Assembly: GCF_900172255.1 (NCBI RefSeq)
Contig: NZ_FWFU01000003.1
Location: 1-64,000, forward strand
Reading direction: 5' to 3'
DNA length: 64,000 nucleotides
Source: Roseovarius halotolerans
GTDB taxonomy: Bacteria > Pseudomonadota > Alphaproteobacteria > Rhodobacterales > Rhodobacteraceae
Position numbers and translations under genes: made by a program. Each line of letters opens with the position of its first letter. The stretch's first letter is position 1. This document shows, one piece after another, positions 46,747 through 57,258 of this stretch. Below the pieces are notes generated by a model. That model did not search any database. It worked only from the letters and a program-made list of their open reading frames with translations, and was not told the DNA's origin.

Positions 46747-47414
46747 TCATGCGGCCCAATGCACCACCATGTCCTCCAGCACCGCGCGCACCGGCGCCTG
46801 TTCACGGCTGCTGCTCTGCGCGCGGTCCAGCGCGTTGCGCTTGGCCTTGCCGGTGATCACCATGTGCTTCGACATCGCCGCGTCCAGCACCCGCGCCGAC
46901 AGCGTGATGCGCGGCTCGGGCAGGCCGGGCGCGCGCATCGCCACCAGCACCGGCGCATCCGGCGCCAGCGCCAGCTCAAGGTTGTCGCCCTTGGGAAAGA
47001 TCGAGGCCGTATGCATGTCCTCGCCCATCCCCAGCAACAGAACCGAGATCGGCAGCCGCGGGTAGATGTTGGATTCCAGCTCGGCCAGGACCGCCTCGGG
47101 GCTCTCGGCCTTCGCATAGAGCGGCAGGAAACGCGCCGCCGCCGCGCGACCCACCAGCAGGCGCTCGCGGATCAGCCGCGTGTTCGAGCGCACATGCACC
47201 TCCGGCACCCAACGCTCGTCGCTCAGCATCACATCGACCCGCGACCAATCGAGGTTGGAATCGCACAGCGCGTCAAAGATCGGCCCCGGCGTCGTGCCCC
47301 CCGGCACCACGAACAACACCCGATCCTCATGCACCAGCGCCGCGCGCAACTCCCCCGCCAGCGTATTGGCAAGGTCGATGGTCAGCATCTCTTCGTCGGC
47401 ATATTCCAGCAATT

Positions 47415-47418
<4 letters not shown>
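46747..47418 (-). CDS. pgl: 6-phosphogluconolactonase
   Basis: This 223-residue enzyme hydrolyses 6-phosphogluconolactone. It belongs to the DevB/SOL type, with FVVPGGTTPGPIFDAL, LSDERWVP and LLGMGEDMHTASIFP landmarks. Its ATG overlaps the zwf stop by four bases. Together with zwf and pgi it feeds glucose 6-phosphate into the Entner-Doudoroff or pentose phosphate route. Confidence 0.94.
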
Positions 47419-48869
<1,451 letters not shown>

Positions 48870-49065
48870 GTGAACCCTCCTGCCGCAACGCGGCATGACC
48901 GATGTGATGCTCGCAGCCCCCGGCATCCCCGGCGGCCTTCCTGCTCTGCCCAACTCTACCATGCGGGTTCAACTTCACAATGGCGTCAAACCGCCCCCAA
49001 GCGGTTTCTTTCGCAGCCTCACCGGGTTAGCCCTGTCCTGGTCACTAATCGAGGACGGTCACGTC

Positions 49066-50016
49066 ATGGATGCCAGCACCCCACCGGCCAATGCCGGGAA
49101 ATTCCGCGACCCTGCCATCACCGCCGATGGGCAGCCCCGTGCCACGGTGCCCCTGTCGCGCCCCGAGACGCTCTGGTTCAACACCGGCACGCTGTGCAAC
49201 ATCACCTGCGCCAACTGCTATATCGAAAGCTCCCCGCTCAACGACCGTCTGGTCTATATCACCGAAGCCGAGATGCGTGATTTCCTCGACCAGCTCGAAA
49301 CCCGCCGCTGGCCGGTGCGCGAAATCGGCTTCACCGGCGGCGAACCCTTCATGAACCCCGAGATGATCGCCATGGCCCGCACCGCGCTCGAACGAGGTTT
49401 CGAGGTGCTGATCCTCACCAACGCCATGCGCCCGATGATGCGCCCCCATGTTCAGCGCGGCCTCGCCGACCTTGCCGCCACCTGGCGCGACAGCCTCACC
49501 CTGCGCATCTCGCTCGACCACTGGTCGCAGCAATATCACGATGCCGAACGCGGCGAGGGCGCGTTCGCGCGCACGCTCGAGGGCATGGCATGGCTGCGCG
49601 ACACCGGGTTGCGCATGACCGTCGCCGGGCGCAGCACCTGGGGCGAAACCGATGCCGAGGCCCGCGCGGGCTATCGCCGCCTTTACGCCGAACATGGTTT
49701 CCTGATCGACGCCGACGACCCGGCGCAGACCGTGATCTTCCCGGAAATGGACGAATCCGTCGAAGTGCCCGAAATCACCACCGCCTGCTGGGACATCCTC
49801 GGCAAATCCCCCGACGATGTGATGTGCGCCTCCTCGCGCATGGTGGTGAAACGGCGCGGCGCGGCGCGCCCGGCGGTGCTCTCCTGCACGCTGCTGCCCT
49901 ACGCGCCCGAATTCGAGATGGGCGAAACCCTGACCGAGGCCGAATCCGACGTCGCCCTCAACCACCCCCATTGCGCCAAGTTCTGCGTGCTCGGCGGGGC
50001 CAGCTGCTCTGGCTGA
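49066..50016 (+). CDS. Radical SAM protein with Cys-rich C-terminus
   Basis: This 316-residue protein binds a 4Fe-4S cluster through Cys44, Cys48 and Cys51 (CNITCANC), followed by the GGEPF motif (about 88-92) that contacts S-adenosylmethionine. The last 14 residues hold three cysteines (CAKFC and SCSG), which could ligate a second cluster. The substrate is unknown, and the downstream M48 protease gene (43 bases away) could be a partner or just a neighbour. The ATG at 49066 fits the domain start; in-frame sequence upstream looks non-coding. Confidence 0.85.
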   Translation: MDASTPPANAGKFRDPAITADGQPRATVPLSRPETLWFNTGTLCNITCANCYIESSPLNDRLVYITEAEMRDFLDQLETRRWPVREIGFTGGEPFMNPEMIAMARTALERGFEVLILTNAMRPMMRPHVQRGLADLAATWRDSLTLRISLDHWSQQYHDAERGEGAFARTLEGMAWLRDTGLRMTVAGRSTWGETDAEARAGYRRLYAEHGFLIDADDPAQTVIFPEMDESVEVPEITTACWDILGKSPDDVMCASSRMVVKRRGAARPAVLSCTLLPYAPEFEMGETLTEAESDVALNHPHCAKFCVLGGASCSG

Positions 50017-50058
50017 TGCGCGCTTGCCCCGGCGCGCGCCCTGCCCCATATATCCTGA

Positions 50059-50748
50059 ATGATCCGTTTCACGCCCATCCTTCTCGCGGTGCTCTACGCC
50101 TTCGTCATGTATCGCTTCTCGGTCTGGCGCACCCGGCGCGAGCTGGACGCGCATTCCACCGAACTGGCCGATCCCCGCCTCAAGGCGATGACAGACCGGC
50201 TGGCGGCGGCGCTCGACCTGCCCCGCATCCGCGTCAACATCTACGAGATCGACCCCGTGAACGGCCTCGCCGCGCCCGACGGGCGCATCTTCATCACCCG
50301 CGGCTTTTACCGCAAGTTCCAGCAGGGCGAAGTCACCGACGGCGAACTCGCCAGCGTCATCGCGCATGAGCTCGGCCATGTCGCGCTCGGCCACAGCCGC
50401 CGCCGCATGATCGACTTCTCCGGGCAAAACGCCTTGCGCACGGCGCTCGCGATGATCCTGTCGCGCTTCCTGCCCGGTATCGGCATCTGGATCGCCAATG
50501 CGCTCACCTCGCTCCTGGCCGCCCGTCTTTCGCGCGGCGACGAATACGAGGCCGATGAATACGCCGCGGCCCTCCTCACCAAGGCCGGGATCGGCACCGA
50601 GGCGCAGAAATCCCTCTTTCGCAAGCTCGAGGCCCTTACCCAGGCCCGCTCCGGCGCCGCGCCCGCCTGGCTCATGAGCCACCCCAAGACCGACGAACGC
50701 ATCGCCGCCATCGAGAAACTCGAATCCCGCTGGGCGCTCAAGGGCTGA
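50059..50748 (+). CDS. M48-family metalloprotease, membrane-anchored
   Basis: This 229-residue protein starts with one transmembrane helix (about 5-20) and has the zinc motif HELGH (103-107) with Glu104 as catalytic base. The third ligand is probably a Glu of EYEADEYAA (about 160-168). M48 enzymes such as HtpX and Oma1/BepA-like proteins act in membrane protein quality control. It is shorter than HtpX and has no lipobox. It follows the radical SAM gene by 42 bases. Confidence 0.87.
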   Translation: MIRFTPILLAVLYAFVMYRFSVWRTRRELDAHSTELADPRLKAMTDRLAAALDLPRIRVNIYEIDPVNGLAAPDGRIFITRGFYRKFQQGEVTDGELASVIAHELGHVALGHSRRRMIDFSGQNALRTALAMILSRFLPGIGIWIANALTSLLAARLSRGDEYEADEYAAALLTKAGIGTEAQKSLFRKLEALTQARSGAAPAWLMSHPKTDERIAAIEKLESRWALKG

Positions 50749-50770
50749 TCTCCCAGCCTTCTTCTGTTCT

Positions 50771-50819
50771 CAAATATCCCGGGGGAGTCGCGCATCGCGC
50801 GACGGGGGCAGCGCCCCCA
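50771..50819. repeat. Dispersed GC-rich palindromic repeat, copy 2
   Basis: CAAATATCCCGGGGG is followed by two back-to-back hairpins: GTCGCGC-ATC-GCGCGAC (50787-50803) and GGGGGC-AGC-GCCCCC (50804-50818). The second hairpin and the AAATAT/CCGGGGG part match, in reverse orientation, the repeat after moeA at 33591. This copy has an extra hairpin inserted. It lies between the M48 and PIN genes, both ending there, and may stop both transcripts. Confidence 0.6.
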
Positions 50820-50836
50820 TCCCGCTCGCGCAGGGT

Positions 50837-51382
50837 TCAGCCGCCGCTGACCGCCTTGGCGACGCGCGGCAGCCGCGCCTTCTTCAACAGCGCCCGCATC
50901 TCCCATATGCGCCCCGACAGACGGTTCGCCTCGTCCAGCACCTCATCGGCCACCGCCTGCACCAGGTCGGGCTGCGCCCGCCAGATACCGTGCAGGAAAC
51001 CATCCGGATCGGCGCGGCTCACGCCCTCTTCGGCCAGTATGTTGCGCGGGAAGTCCTTCACATTCAGCGTCACGATCATGTCCGCCGACCCGGCAATCGC
51101 CGCCGCAAGCACATGGATATCCGCCGCATCGGGCAACCAGAGGCGCGCCTCGAGCGCCGCCGGGTAAGTCACCTCCGCCTCCGGCCAGGCCGCGTCCAGC
51201 AGCGCCGCCTCGGCATGGGCCTGCGCGACGCCCTCGCGCCCCAGCTTCTCGGCCGCGCGCAGCCATTCGCCGATGATGCGCGCCGACCAGAGCGGCGTGA
51301 ACACCCCACGCGCCGCCACCCCCAGCAACATCTGCCGCATCACCGTGGGATAGATCACGCAGGTATCCAGAACGACCTTCAT
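50837..51382 (-). CDS. PIN-domain protein
   Basis: This 181-residue protein has a PIN nuclease fold with acidic residues at the expected places: VLDTCVIYP (Asp6), a Glu in GEWLRAAE, and DIHVLAAA and TLNVKDFP later. No antitoxin gene is adjacent. Its ATG overlaps the stop of the methyltransferase gene (TGATG), and from memory the same pair occurs in Rhodobacter sphaeroides (RSP_2647/RSP_2648 families). It may therefore act in RNA processing together with the methyltransferase and not as a toxin; this is inferred. Confidence 0.83.
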   Translation of the reverse strand: MKVVLDTCVIYPTVMRQMLLGVAARGVFTPLWSARIIGEWLRAAEKLGREGVAQAHAEAALLDAAWPEAEVTYPAALEARLWLPDAADIHVLAAAIAGSADMIVTLNVKDFPRNILAEEGVSRADPDGFLHGIWRAQPDLVQAVADEVLDEANRLSGRIWEMRALLKKARLPRVAKAVSGG

Positions 51383-52578
51383 CACAGCCGAAAGAACAGC
51401 GCCTTGAGATAACCGCTCTCGGCCAGGTGCGGATGCAGCGGATGGTCCGGCCCCGCAAAGCCGGTATGGATCAAGGCGCCCTCGCGCCCCGCCCGGCCGA
51501 TCCCGCGCAGGCTGGCGGTGCGGAACTTCTGCAGATCGACCGCATGCGAACAGGAACAAAGCCCCAGGAACCCGCCCTCGGCCACCAGCGGCGCGGCCAT
51601 CCGCGCCACCCGCTCATAGGCCCTGAGCCCCGCCTCCAGCGCCTTTTTCGACGGCGCGAAGGCCGGCGGATCGCAGATCACCAGATCAAAGCGCGCGCCC
51701 TCTTGCGCCAATTCGCCCAGCACGTCGAACGCATCGCCACGGCGTGTGGCGAAAGACGCCTCAACACCGCTTGCGCACGCCCCCGCCTCGGCCAGCGCCA
51801 GCGCCGGGGCCGATCCGTCTACCGCCAGCGCGCTCGTCGCGCCTTCCGCCAGCGCCGCCAGCGAAAAGCCCCCCACATGAGAAAAGACGTCGAGCACCCG
51901 CGCGCCCTTCGCCAGACGCGCGCCAAAGGCGTGGTTGGGGCGCTGGTCATAGAACAGGCCGGTCTTCTGCCCGCCCTCGAGGTCCGCCTTGTAGATGGCG
52001 CCGTTCATCGGCACATCCACCGGCGCGCCGGGCATGTCGCCGCGCAACACCGCGCTTGCGTCGTCGAGACCCTCCAGCGCCCGCGCCCGTCCGCCCGCGT
52101 TCTTCAGCACATTGCGCACACCCGTGACATCGACCAGCGCCTCGGCCAGTTCCTCCAGCAACAGCTCGGCCCAGGCCGCATTGGGCTGGATCACCGCCGT
52201 ATCGCCGAACCTGTCGATCACGACACCCGGCAGGCCATCCGCCTCGGCATGGACCAGCCGATAATAGGGCGCATCGTAAAGCCGCGCGCGCAGCGCCTGG
52301 GCGCGCTCAATGCGGGCGCGCAGCCAGTCGGCCCCGATCACAGCACCGCAATCGCGATCCAGCACGCGGGCCATGATACGCGACTCCGGGTTCACCGCGA
52401 CCAGCGCCATCGGCTGGCGCTCGCCATCCTCCAGGATCGCGATACTGCCGGGCGTCAGCTTGCGGGTGCGCCGGTCGGTGACCAGCTCATTGTCATAAAC
52501 CCAAGGAAACCCGTGGCGCACGGTGCGGGCCTGGCCCTTGGGTCTGAGGCGGATAACGGGATAAGGGGACAGCTTCAT
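51382..52578 (-). CDS. Class I SAM-dependent RNA methyltransferase (RlmI-like, PUA domain)
   Basis: This 398-residue protein has an N-terminal PUA domain (about 5-85, with GQARTVRHGFPWVYDNEL), a middle RNA-binding part (about 90-190), and a C-terminal methyltransferase domain with VLDVFSHVGGFSLAAL (SAM loop) and VICDPPAFA (catalytic DPPxF). RlmI in E. coli makes m5C1962 of 23S rRNA. No better family label can be read than RlmI-like. It overlaps the PIN gene. Confidence 0.9.
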   Translation of the reverse strand: MKLSPYPVIRLRPKGQARTVRHGFPWVYDNELVTDRRTRKLTPGSIAILEDGERQPMALVAVNPESRIMARVLDRDCGAVIGADWLRARIERAQALRARLYDAPYYRLVHAEADGLPGVVIDRFGDTAVIQPNAAWAELLLEELAEALVDVTGVRNVLKNAGGRARALEGLDDASAVLRGDMPGAPVDVPMNGAIYKADLEGGQKTGLFYDQRPNHAFGARLAKGARVLDVFSHVGGFSLAALAEGATSALAVDGSAPALALAEAGACASGVEASFATRRGDAFDVLGELAQEGARFDLVICDPPAFAPSKKALEAGLRAYERVARMAAPLVAEGGFLGLCSCSHAVDLQKFRTASLRGIGRAGREGALIHTGFAGPDHPLHPHLAESGYLKALFFRL

Positions 52579-52615
52579 GCCATCCCCTTAAGCCCTTTGT
52601 CGCGCCGCGAAAAGA

Positions 52616-53269
52616 TCAGAGTCGCGTCTTGATCCCGAAGAGCCCGCGCGCCGCCGTCGTCTGGCTGGCCTGTCCGGCCAGTTCCTCGCCGATGACCTGC
52701 GCCAGATGCTCGGTGATCCGCACCTTCTGGGTGATGCCCTTGCTCTCGGCCTCCAGCGCGGTCTGACCGCCCAGCGCCTTGAGATTGGCCTTGATCGCGC
52801 GCGGCGGCCCATAGGGCGCACCGGTCTCGGGATCGCTCAGCTGCATGACGAAATGCAGCGTATGGCGCCCCCCGACAGTATAGCGCGCCTTTTCCGACAG
52901 GGCGTGGAACCGCGTCACCTCGATATTCAGATCGACCGGCACCTGCCCGTGCGGCAATGCATCGACGCCACGCTGCATGGCTGTCTCGAAAATCGCCTTC
53001 ACCTGCGCATGACGATCGCCAAGCGGGTCCTCGCGCCAGACGATATCCCCGGCGGGCAGGTACATGTTGGCTTCCGAAACCTTCAGTTCCGCAGGCACCG
53101 ACACCCGGATATTGCGTACATCCACCGAACGCGGCACCGCTGCCGGCTCCGGCATCGCCTCCACACCACCGGGATGGAGCGACGCATTGCGCATCGAGAT
53201 TTCAGAGGCACCACAGCCGGAAACGACCAGCCCCAGCAGAAGCACCGTGAACATGCGAATAGTAACCAT
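52616..53269 (-). CDS. DUF6778-type lipoprotein
   Basis: This 217-residue protein has a lipoprotein signal peptide with the lipobox VSGC (Cys19), and a mature part with a beta-rich pattern (VDVRNIRVSVP and VPVDLNIEVTRFHALSEKARYTVGGRH). The pattern fits the DUF6778 family of Rhodobacterales, which has no known function. AGGAGG five bases before the ATG fixes the start. It stands alone on its strand between the methyltransferase and the small glnE-linked gene. Confidence 0.8.
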   Translation of the reverse strand: MVTIRMFTVLLLGLVVSGCGASEISMRNASLHPGGVEAMPEPAAVPRSVDVRNIRVSVPAELKVSEANMYLPAGDIVWREDPLGDRHAQVKAIFETAMQRGVDALPHGQVPVDLNIEVTRFHALSEKARYTVGGRHTLHFVMQLSDPETGAPYGPPRAIKANLKALGGQTALEAESKGITQKVRITEHLAQVIGEELAGQASQTTAARGLFGIKTRL

Positions 53270-53396
53270 CTCTTCCTCCTGAGCCTTCGACCCATGTTGA
53301 TTTCGATGGATTATTCATCTGAATTGAGGCCCATTCTTGACCAATCCGGTGCTTTACCGTGGTTGATCGGCGGCGCTGGCGGGGCGCCTGCCCCCC

Positions 53397-53666
53397 TCAG
53401 TCGCGCTGGCGCGCGCGCCAGCCACCGCGGCGGCGCGGGCTTTCACCCGCTTCCAGACCCTCGCGCAGGACCTGCGTCATCGGATGGTCCGGATTGTCAG
53501 CGCCATATTGCCCCAGCAGCCGCGTGATCGCTGCGTTCTGGTCCTGATCGTCCGGCAGCGAAAGCGCCCAATCCAGAAAGATCGAGCGGCATTCGGGGCT
53601 TTCTATCCCGTCTATGCGATAGGCCTCTCGAATGAGGCCCTTGGAATCCAGCGGGTCGCGTTCCAT
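53397..53666 (-). CDS. Small hypothetical protein downstream of glnE
   Basis: This 89-residue acidic protein with a basic tail (RRRGGWRARQRD) starts one base after the glnE stop, with AGAGGA five bases before its ATG, so it is surely translated with glnE. The core ESPECRSIFLDWALSLPDDQDQNAAITRLLGQYG is helix-like. No family is recognised; position suggests a helper in nitrogen control, unproven. Confidence 0.7.
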   Translation of the reverse strand: MERDPLDSKGLIREAYRIDGIESPECRSIFLDWALSLPDDQDQNAAITRLLGQYGADNPDHPMTQVLREGLEAGESPRRRGGWRARQRD

Positions 53667-53667
53667 C

Positions 53668-56466
53668 TCATTCCTCTCCCTGCGGGGTGCCAAGACCCGC
53701 ATCAATCGCCGCACCCGCCGCCTCCGCCGCCGCATCGAGATCGGCGCGCAGCTCGGCCATCCTCTCATGCCCGGTCTCGCGCAGCACGAACTGAAGCCCG
53801 CCCTCGCCGATCCGCTCGGGATCGAGCGGCCTGTCGCTCAGCAGCTTGGCGGCCTGCAACAGGTTCCAGCAAAGCCGCGCCGCGCGCTCCAGCGCCTCTC
53901 CTGCAGCGTCATCCAGCCAGCCGATTGCGACACAGGCCGCCAATCCCGCCTCCAGAGAGCGCCGCGTCTCGCCCGCCATCAGGCTGCCCGCCTGCGCCAT
54001 CAGTTCGATCTCCTGCAGGCGCCCGCGCCCCAGCTTGGCATCCCAGGGGCCGTCCTGCGGCTTGGCTTCGGCGACGCGGGCGCGCATCGCCGCCACTTCG
54101 GGGATCACCTTGTCGCGCGCGCCCTTCTCGGCCAGGATCTCGGCTCGGAACGCCTCCACGTCATTCGCCAGCGCCTCGGGCCCCGCGATCACCCTTGCCC
54201 GTGTCAGCGCAAGATGTTCCCAGACCCAGGCATCGTTGCGCTGGTAATCCCGGAATGACTGGAAACTGGCCGCCACCGGCCCCTGATGACCCGACGGGCG
54301 CAGCCGCATATCGACCTCGTATAGCTTGCCCTCGGCCATCGGCGCGCTGAGCGCCGTGATCATCGCCTGCGTGAGGCGCGCGTAATAGGGCCGCGTCGCC
54401 AACGGCCGCTTGCCCTCGGATCCCTCGACCCCGTCCGCGTCATAGATCACGATCAGGTCGAGGTCGGATTCCGCGTTCAGCCGCTCGGCCCCCAGCGACC
54501 CCATGCCCAGAACCACCGCACCGCGCCCCGGTGCGTCCCCGTGTTTCTGCGCGAACTGCGCCATCACCACCGGCCACAAGACCCCGATCACCGCGCCCGC
54601 CAGGTCGGCATATTGTGCGCCCGCGCCATCTGCACTCACAAGACCGCGCAGATGATGCACACCGATGCGGAAATGCCATTCCTTCATCCAGCGCCGGGCA
54701 CTGTCCAGCTTGCGTTCGTAATCGTCCTCGCGTGCGATGCGCTCGCTCAGCGATGCCTCAAGCGCCCCGCGCCCCGGCCATTCGGCAAAGAAATCCCCGG
54801 CGATGACCGCATCGAACACCCCAGCATTGCGCGACAGATGCGCCGCCAGCTTGGGCGACGTGCCCGCGATATCGACCAGCAGGTCGACCAGCTGCGGATT
54901 GGCCTCGAAAAGCGAAAACACCTGCACCCCGGCCGGCAGCCCGGCAAGGAAGCCGTCAAAGGCCAGAAGCGCCTCGTTCGGCTGCGCCGTGCGCGCAAGC
55001 CGCGACAGGATATCGGGCTTCAGCCGCTTGAATATCTCGACCGCCCGCCCCGATCGCAACGCCGGATAACCCGGCCAGCGCGCGATGATCTCCTCGTCAA
55101 AGGGCAATTCGCCGATGTCGGGCGCATCGCCCGCGCCCTCTTGGTCCTCGGGCGCAAAGAACCCCTCGATCAGCCGGTGAACCTCGTTCAGCCGCTCCAG
55201 CAGCTCGGATTTGAGCGCCCCTGTCTCCAGCCCCATGAAGGCCGCGAGCCGGTCGAACTCATCCTCCGACCCCGGCAGGTCATGGGTCTGCGCATCGCGC
55301 AGCATCTGCAACCGGTGCTCGACCTCGCGATGGAACCGGTAATGCGCCGTCAGCACTTCGGCCACATCCTGCGGCACCCATCCCTTGTCCGCCAACCGCG
55401 CCAGCCCCTCGACCGTCCCACGCACGCGCAGGTCCGGGTCGCGCCCCCCGGCGATGATCTGCTGGGTCTGGGTAAAGAACTCGATCTCGCGGATGCCTCC
55501 GCGCCCCAGCTTCATGTTATGCCCCGGCAACGTCAGCGCACCGCCCAGCCCCTTGTGCTCGCGGATGCGCAGCCGCATGTTGTGGGCGTCCTCGATCGCG
55601 GCGAAATCCAGATGCTTGCGCCACACGAAGGGGCGCAGAACCTCGAGAAACTTCTCCCCCGCCTCCAGGTCGCCCGCACAGGGGCGCGCCTTCACATAGG
55701 CCGCGCGCTCCCATGTGCGCCCAAGGCTCTCGTAATAGGTCTCCGCCGCCGCCATCGCGAGGCAAACCGGCGTGACGCTGGGATCGGGGCGCAGCCGCAG
55801 ATCGGTGCGGAACACATAGCCCTCGGCGGTGCGATCATTCAGCATCGCCGCCATCTTGCGGGTCGCGCGCACAAACGAGGCCCGCGCCTCGTGATACTCG
55901 CTTTCATCGAACTGGGTCTCGTCGAACAGGCAGATCAGGTCGATATCCGAGCTGTAATTCAGCTCACCCGCCCCCATCTTGCCCATCGCCAGCGCCACCA
56001 TGCCGCCCGCCCTGTCCAGATCCTCGGCTGATTTTCCCGGCAGCTTGCCGCGCCGGATCTCGGCTCCCACGCAGGCCTTCATCGCCAGATCGCAGGCCAG
56101 ATCGGCGAAATCCGTCAGCCGCCCGGTCACCTCTTCCAGCGGCCACACCCCCGCCAGGTCCGCCAGCCCGATCAACAGCGCCACCCGCCGCTTGCCCTGC
56201 CGCAGGGCATCCGCCAGCGCCTCGGGCGCGGTCTCGCGCAACTCACCTTCCAGCGCCTCCAGCGCCGCCTCCGGCGCCTCCAAAGCGCCTGGCAACCAGT
56301 CGCGCTCCTTTTCCGCCAGCGTCTTGAGATAGGGGCTGCATCCCGCCGCCCCCTCCACCAGATCGGCCAGATCATCGCTCAGGGTCGGGAACATTGCGCG
56401 CGCGTCCTGCCCCTGCTCGGGGTCATAGGCGCGCGGCAGGCGGGTGATGCGTGACGAGAAATCCAT
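53668..56466 (-). CDS. glnE: Bifunctional glutamine synthetase adenylyltransferase/adenylyl-removing enzyme
   Basis: This 932-residue protein has two nucleotidyltransferase domains: N-terminal with MGKMGAGELNYSSDIDLICLFD-type motif (deadenylylating half) and C-terminal with GMGSLGAERLNAESDLDL (adenylylating half). It adjusts glutamine synthetase activity to nitrogen supply through PII. The ATG at 56466 is chosen; a longer frame to 56538 begins with TTG and lacks a ribosome-binding site. It is divergent from a YbaK-type gene by 83 bases. Confidence 0.94.
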   Translation of the reverse strand: MDFSSRITRLPRAYDPEQGQDARAMFPTLSDDLADLVEGAAGCSPYLKTLAEKERDWLPGALEAPEAALEALEGELRETAPEALADALRQGKRRVALLIGLADLAGVWPLEEVTGRLTDFADLACDLAMKACVGAEIRRGKLPGKSAEDLDRAGGMVALAMGKMGAGELNYSSDIDLICLFDETQFDESEYHEARASFVRATRKMAAMLNDRTAEGYVFRTDLRLRPDPSVTPVCLAMAAAETYYESLGRTWERAAYVKARPCAGDLEAGEKFLEVLRPFVWRKHLDFAAIEDAHNMRLRIREHKGLGGALTLPGHNMKLGRGGIREIEFFTQTQQIIAGGRDPDLRVRGTVEGLARLADKGWVPQDVAEVLTAHYRFHREVEHRLQMLRDAQTHDLPGSEDEFDRLAAFMGLETGALKSELLERLNEVHRLIEGFFAPEDQEGAGDAPDIGELPFDEEIIARWPGYPALRSGRAVEIFKRLKPDILSRLARTAQPNEALLAFDGFLAGLPAGVQVFSLFEANPQLVDLLVDIAGTSPKLAAHLSRNAGVFDAVIAGDFFAEWPGRGALEASLSERIAREDDYERKLDSARRWMKEWHFRIGVHHLRGLVSADGAGAQYADLAGAVIGVLWPVVMAQFAQKHGDAPGRGAVVLGMGSLGAERLNAESDLDLIVIYDADGVEGSEGKRPLATRPYYARLTQAMITALSAPMAEGKLYEVDMRLRPSGHQGPVAASFQSFRDYQRNDAWVWEHLALTRARVIAGPEALANDVEAFRAEILAEKGARDKVIPEVAAMRARVAEAKPQDGPWDAKLGRGRLQEIELMAQAGSLMAGETRRSLEAGLAACVAIGWLDDAAGEALERAARLCWNLLQAAKLLSDRPLDPERIGEGGLQFVLRETGHERMAELRADLDAAAEAAGAAIDAGLGTPQGEE

Positions 56467-56549
56467 GATCCCACTGATACCGAGGGCTGGGGTCTGGTCA
56501 ATGCCCGACGCGGTTGAAATAGTGCGATCATCGAACAACAGGAGTCGCC

Positions 56550-57017
56550 ATGAGCAAAAGTCTCGCCCGTGTCCGCCGCGCCCTCATCGAGGCCGGCTGT
56601 GACAGCGCACCCGTCGAAGTCGGTCAGGCCACCACCGCACAGATGGCCGCCGATCTTGTCGGCTGCACCATCGACCAGATCGCCAAATCCATCATCTTTC
56701 GCGGCGAAATGTCGGGCGAGGCGATCCTGTTCATCACCGCGGGCGGCAACCAGGTCGATGCCGACAGCGCCTCGACCCTTGCGGGCGAACGCCTCGGCAA
56801 GGCCGACGCCGCGCTGATCCGCGCGCAGACCGGCTTTGCCATCGGCGGGGTCGCGCCCGTCGGCCACCTCACGCCGCCGCGCGCCTTCTTCGATCCCGCC
56901 CTCCTCGCCTTCGATACGATCTGGGCCGCAGCAGGCACCCCGCGCCACGTCTTCCCCATCGCGCCCGCGCTTCTCCTGCGCATCTCCGGCGCGCAAGAGG
57001 CCGCGTTTACCGGCTGA
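56550..57017 (+). CDS. YbaK/EbsC-type aminoacyl-tRNA editing protein
   Basis: This 155-residue protein has the YbaK/ProRS-INS fold: QIAKSIIFRG with the essential Lys (about 46), TAGGNQVD, and GFAIGGVAPVGHL. Such proteins deacylate mischarged tRNAs such as Cys- or Ala-tRNA(Pro). The exact substrate is uncertain among the subfamilies. It is divergent from glnE. GGAG precedes its ATG. Confidence 0.87.
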   Translation: MSKSLARVRRALIEAGCDSAPVEVGQATTAQMAADLVGCTIDQIAKSIIFRGEMSGEAILFITAGGNQVDADSASTLAGERLGKADAALIRAQTGFAIGGVAPVGHLTPPRAFFDPALLAFDTIWAAAGTPRHVFPIAPALLLRISGAQEAAFTG

Positions 57018-57149
57018 CGGCCTCTCACCTCCGCGCCACCGCCACCCGCACCGACGCCGTACCGACAGGATGCCGATGTGATGCCGACCGGCATTTTTCG
57101 CGCCATTCCGGGCAGTTAAGCGCCGGATACCGGGGCGGTGCGCGAAATA

Positions 57150-57226
57150 ATGTAAAAATCTTTTACATCACCCCTTGCGGAACCGTCCGGCAATCCCGAT
57201 CTTGGCAATGTGAAAGACATTCACAT
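57150..57226. promoter_or_regulatory. Tandem 19-bp palindromes upstream of the DUF2852 gene
   Basis: Two perfect-arm palindromes share the form ATGTrAA-N5-TTyACAT: ATGTAAAAATCTTTTACAT (57150-57168) and ATGTGAAAGACATTCACAT (57208-57226). Their centres are 58 bases apart, about five and a half helical turns. They lie 33-110 bases before the DUF2852 start. Both must be sites of one dimeric regulator; it is not identified. The PpsR/CrtJ pattern TGT-N12-ACA is one base longer. Confidence 0.65.
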
Positions 57227-57258
57227 CAACCCAACCCGAACCGAAAGGGACGTCTTCA

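Noticed and set aside
48988..49007. AAACCGC/GCGGTTT hairpin before the radical SAM gene
   Set aside because: It is only seven pairs, lies in a divergent region where no transcript needs to end, and has no clear T-run.
50837..51382. Toxin of a toxin-antitoxin pair
   Set aside because: No antitoxin-like small gene is adjacent; the PIN gene is coupled to an RNA methyltransferase gene instead.
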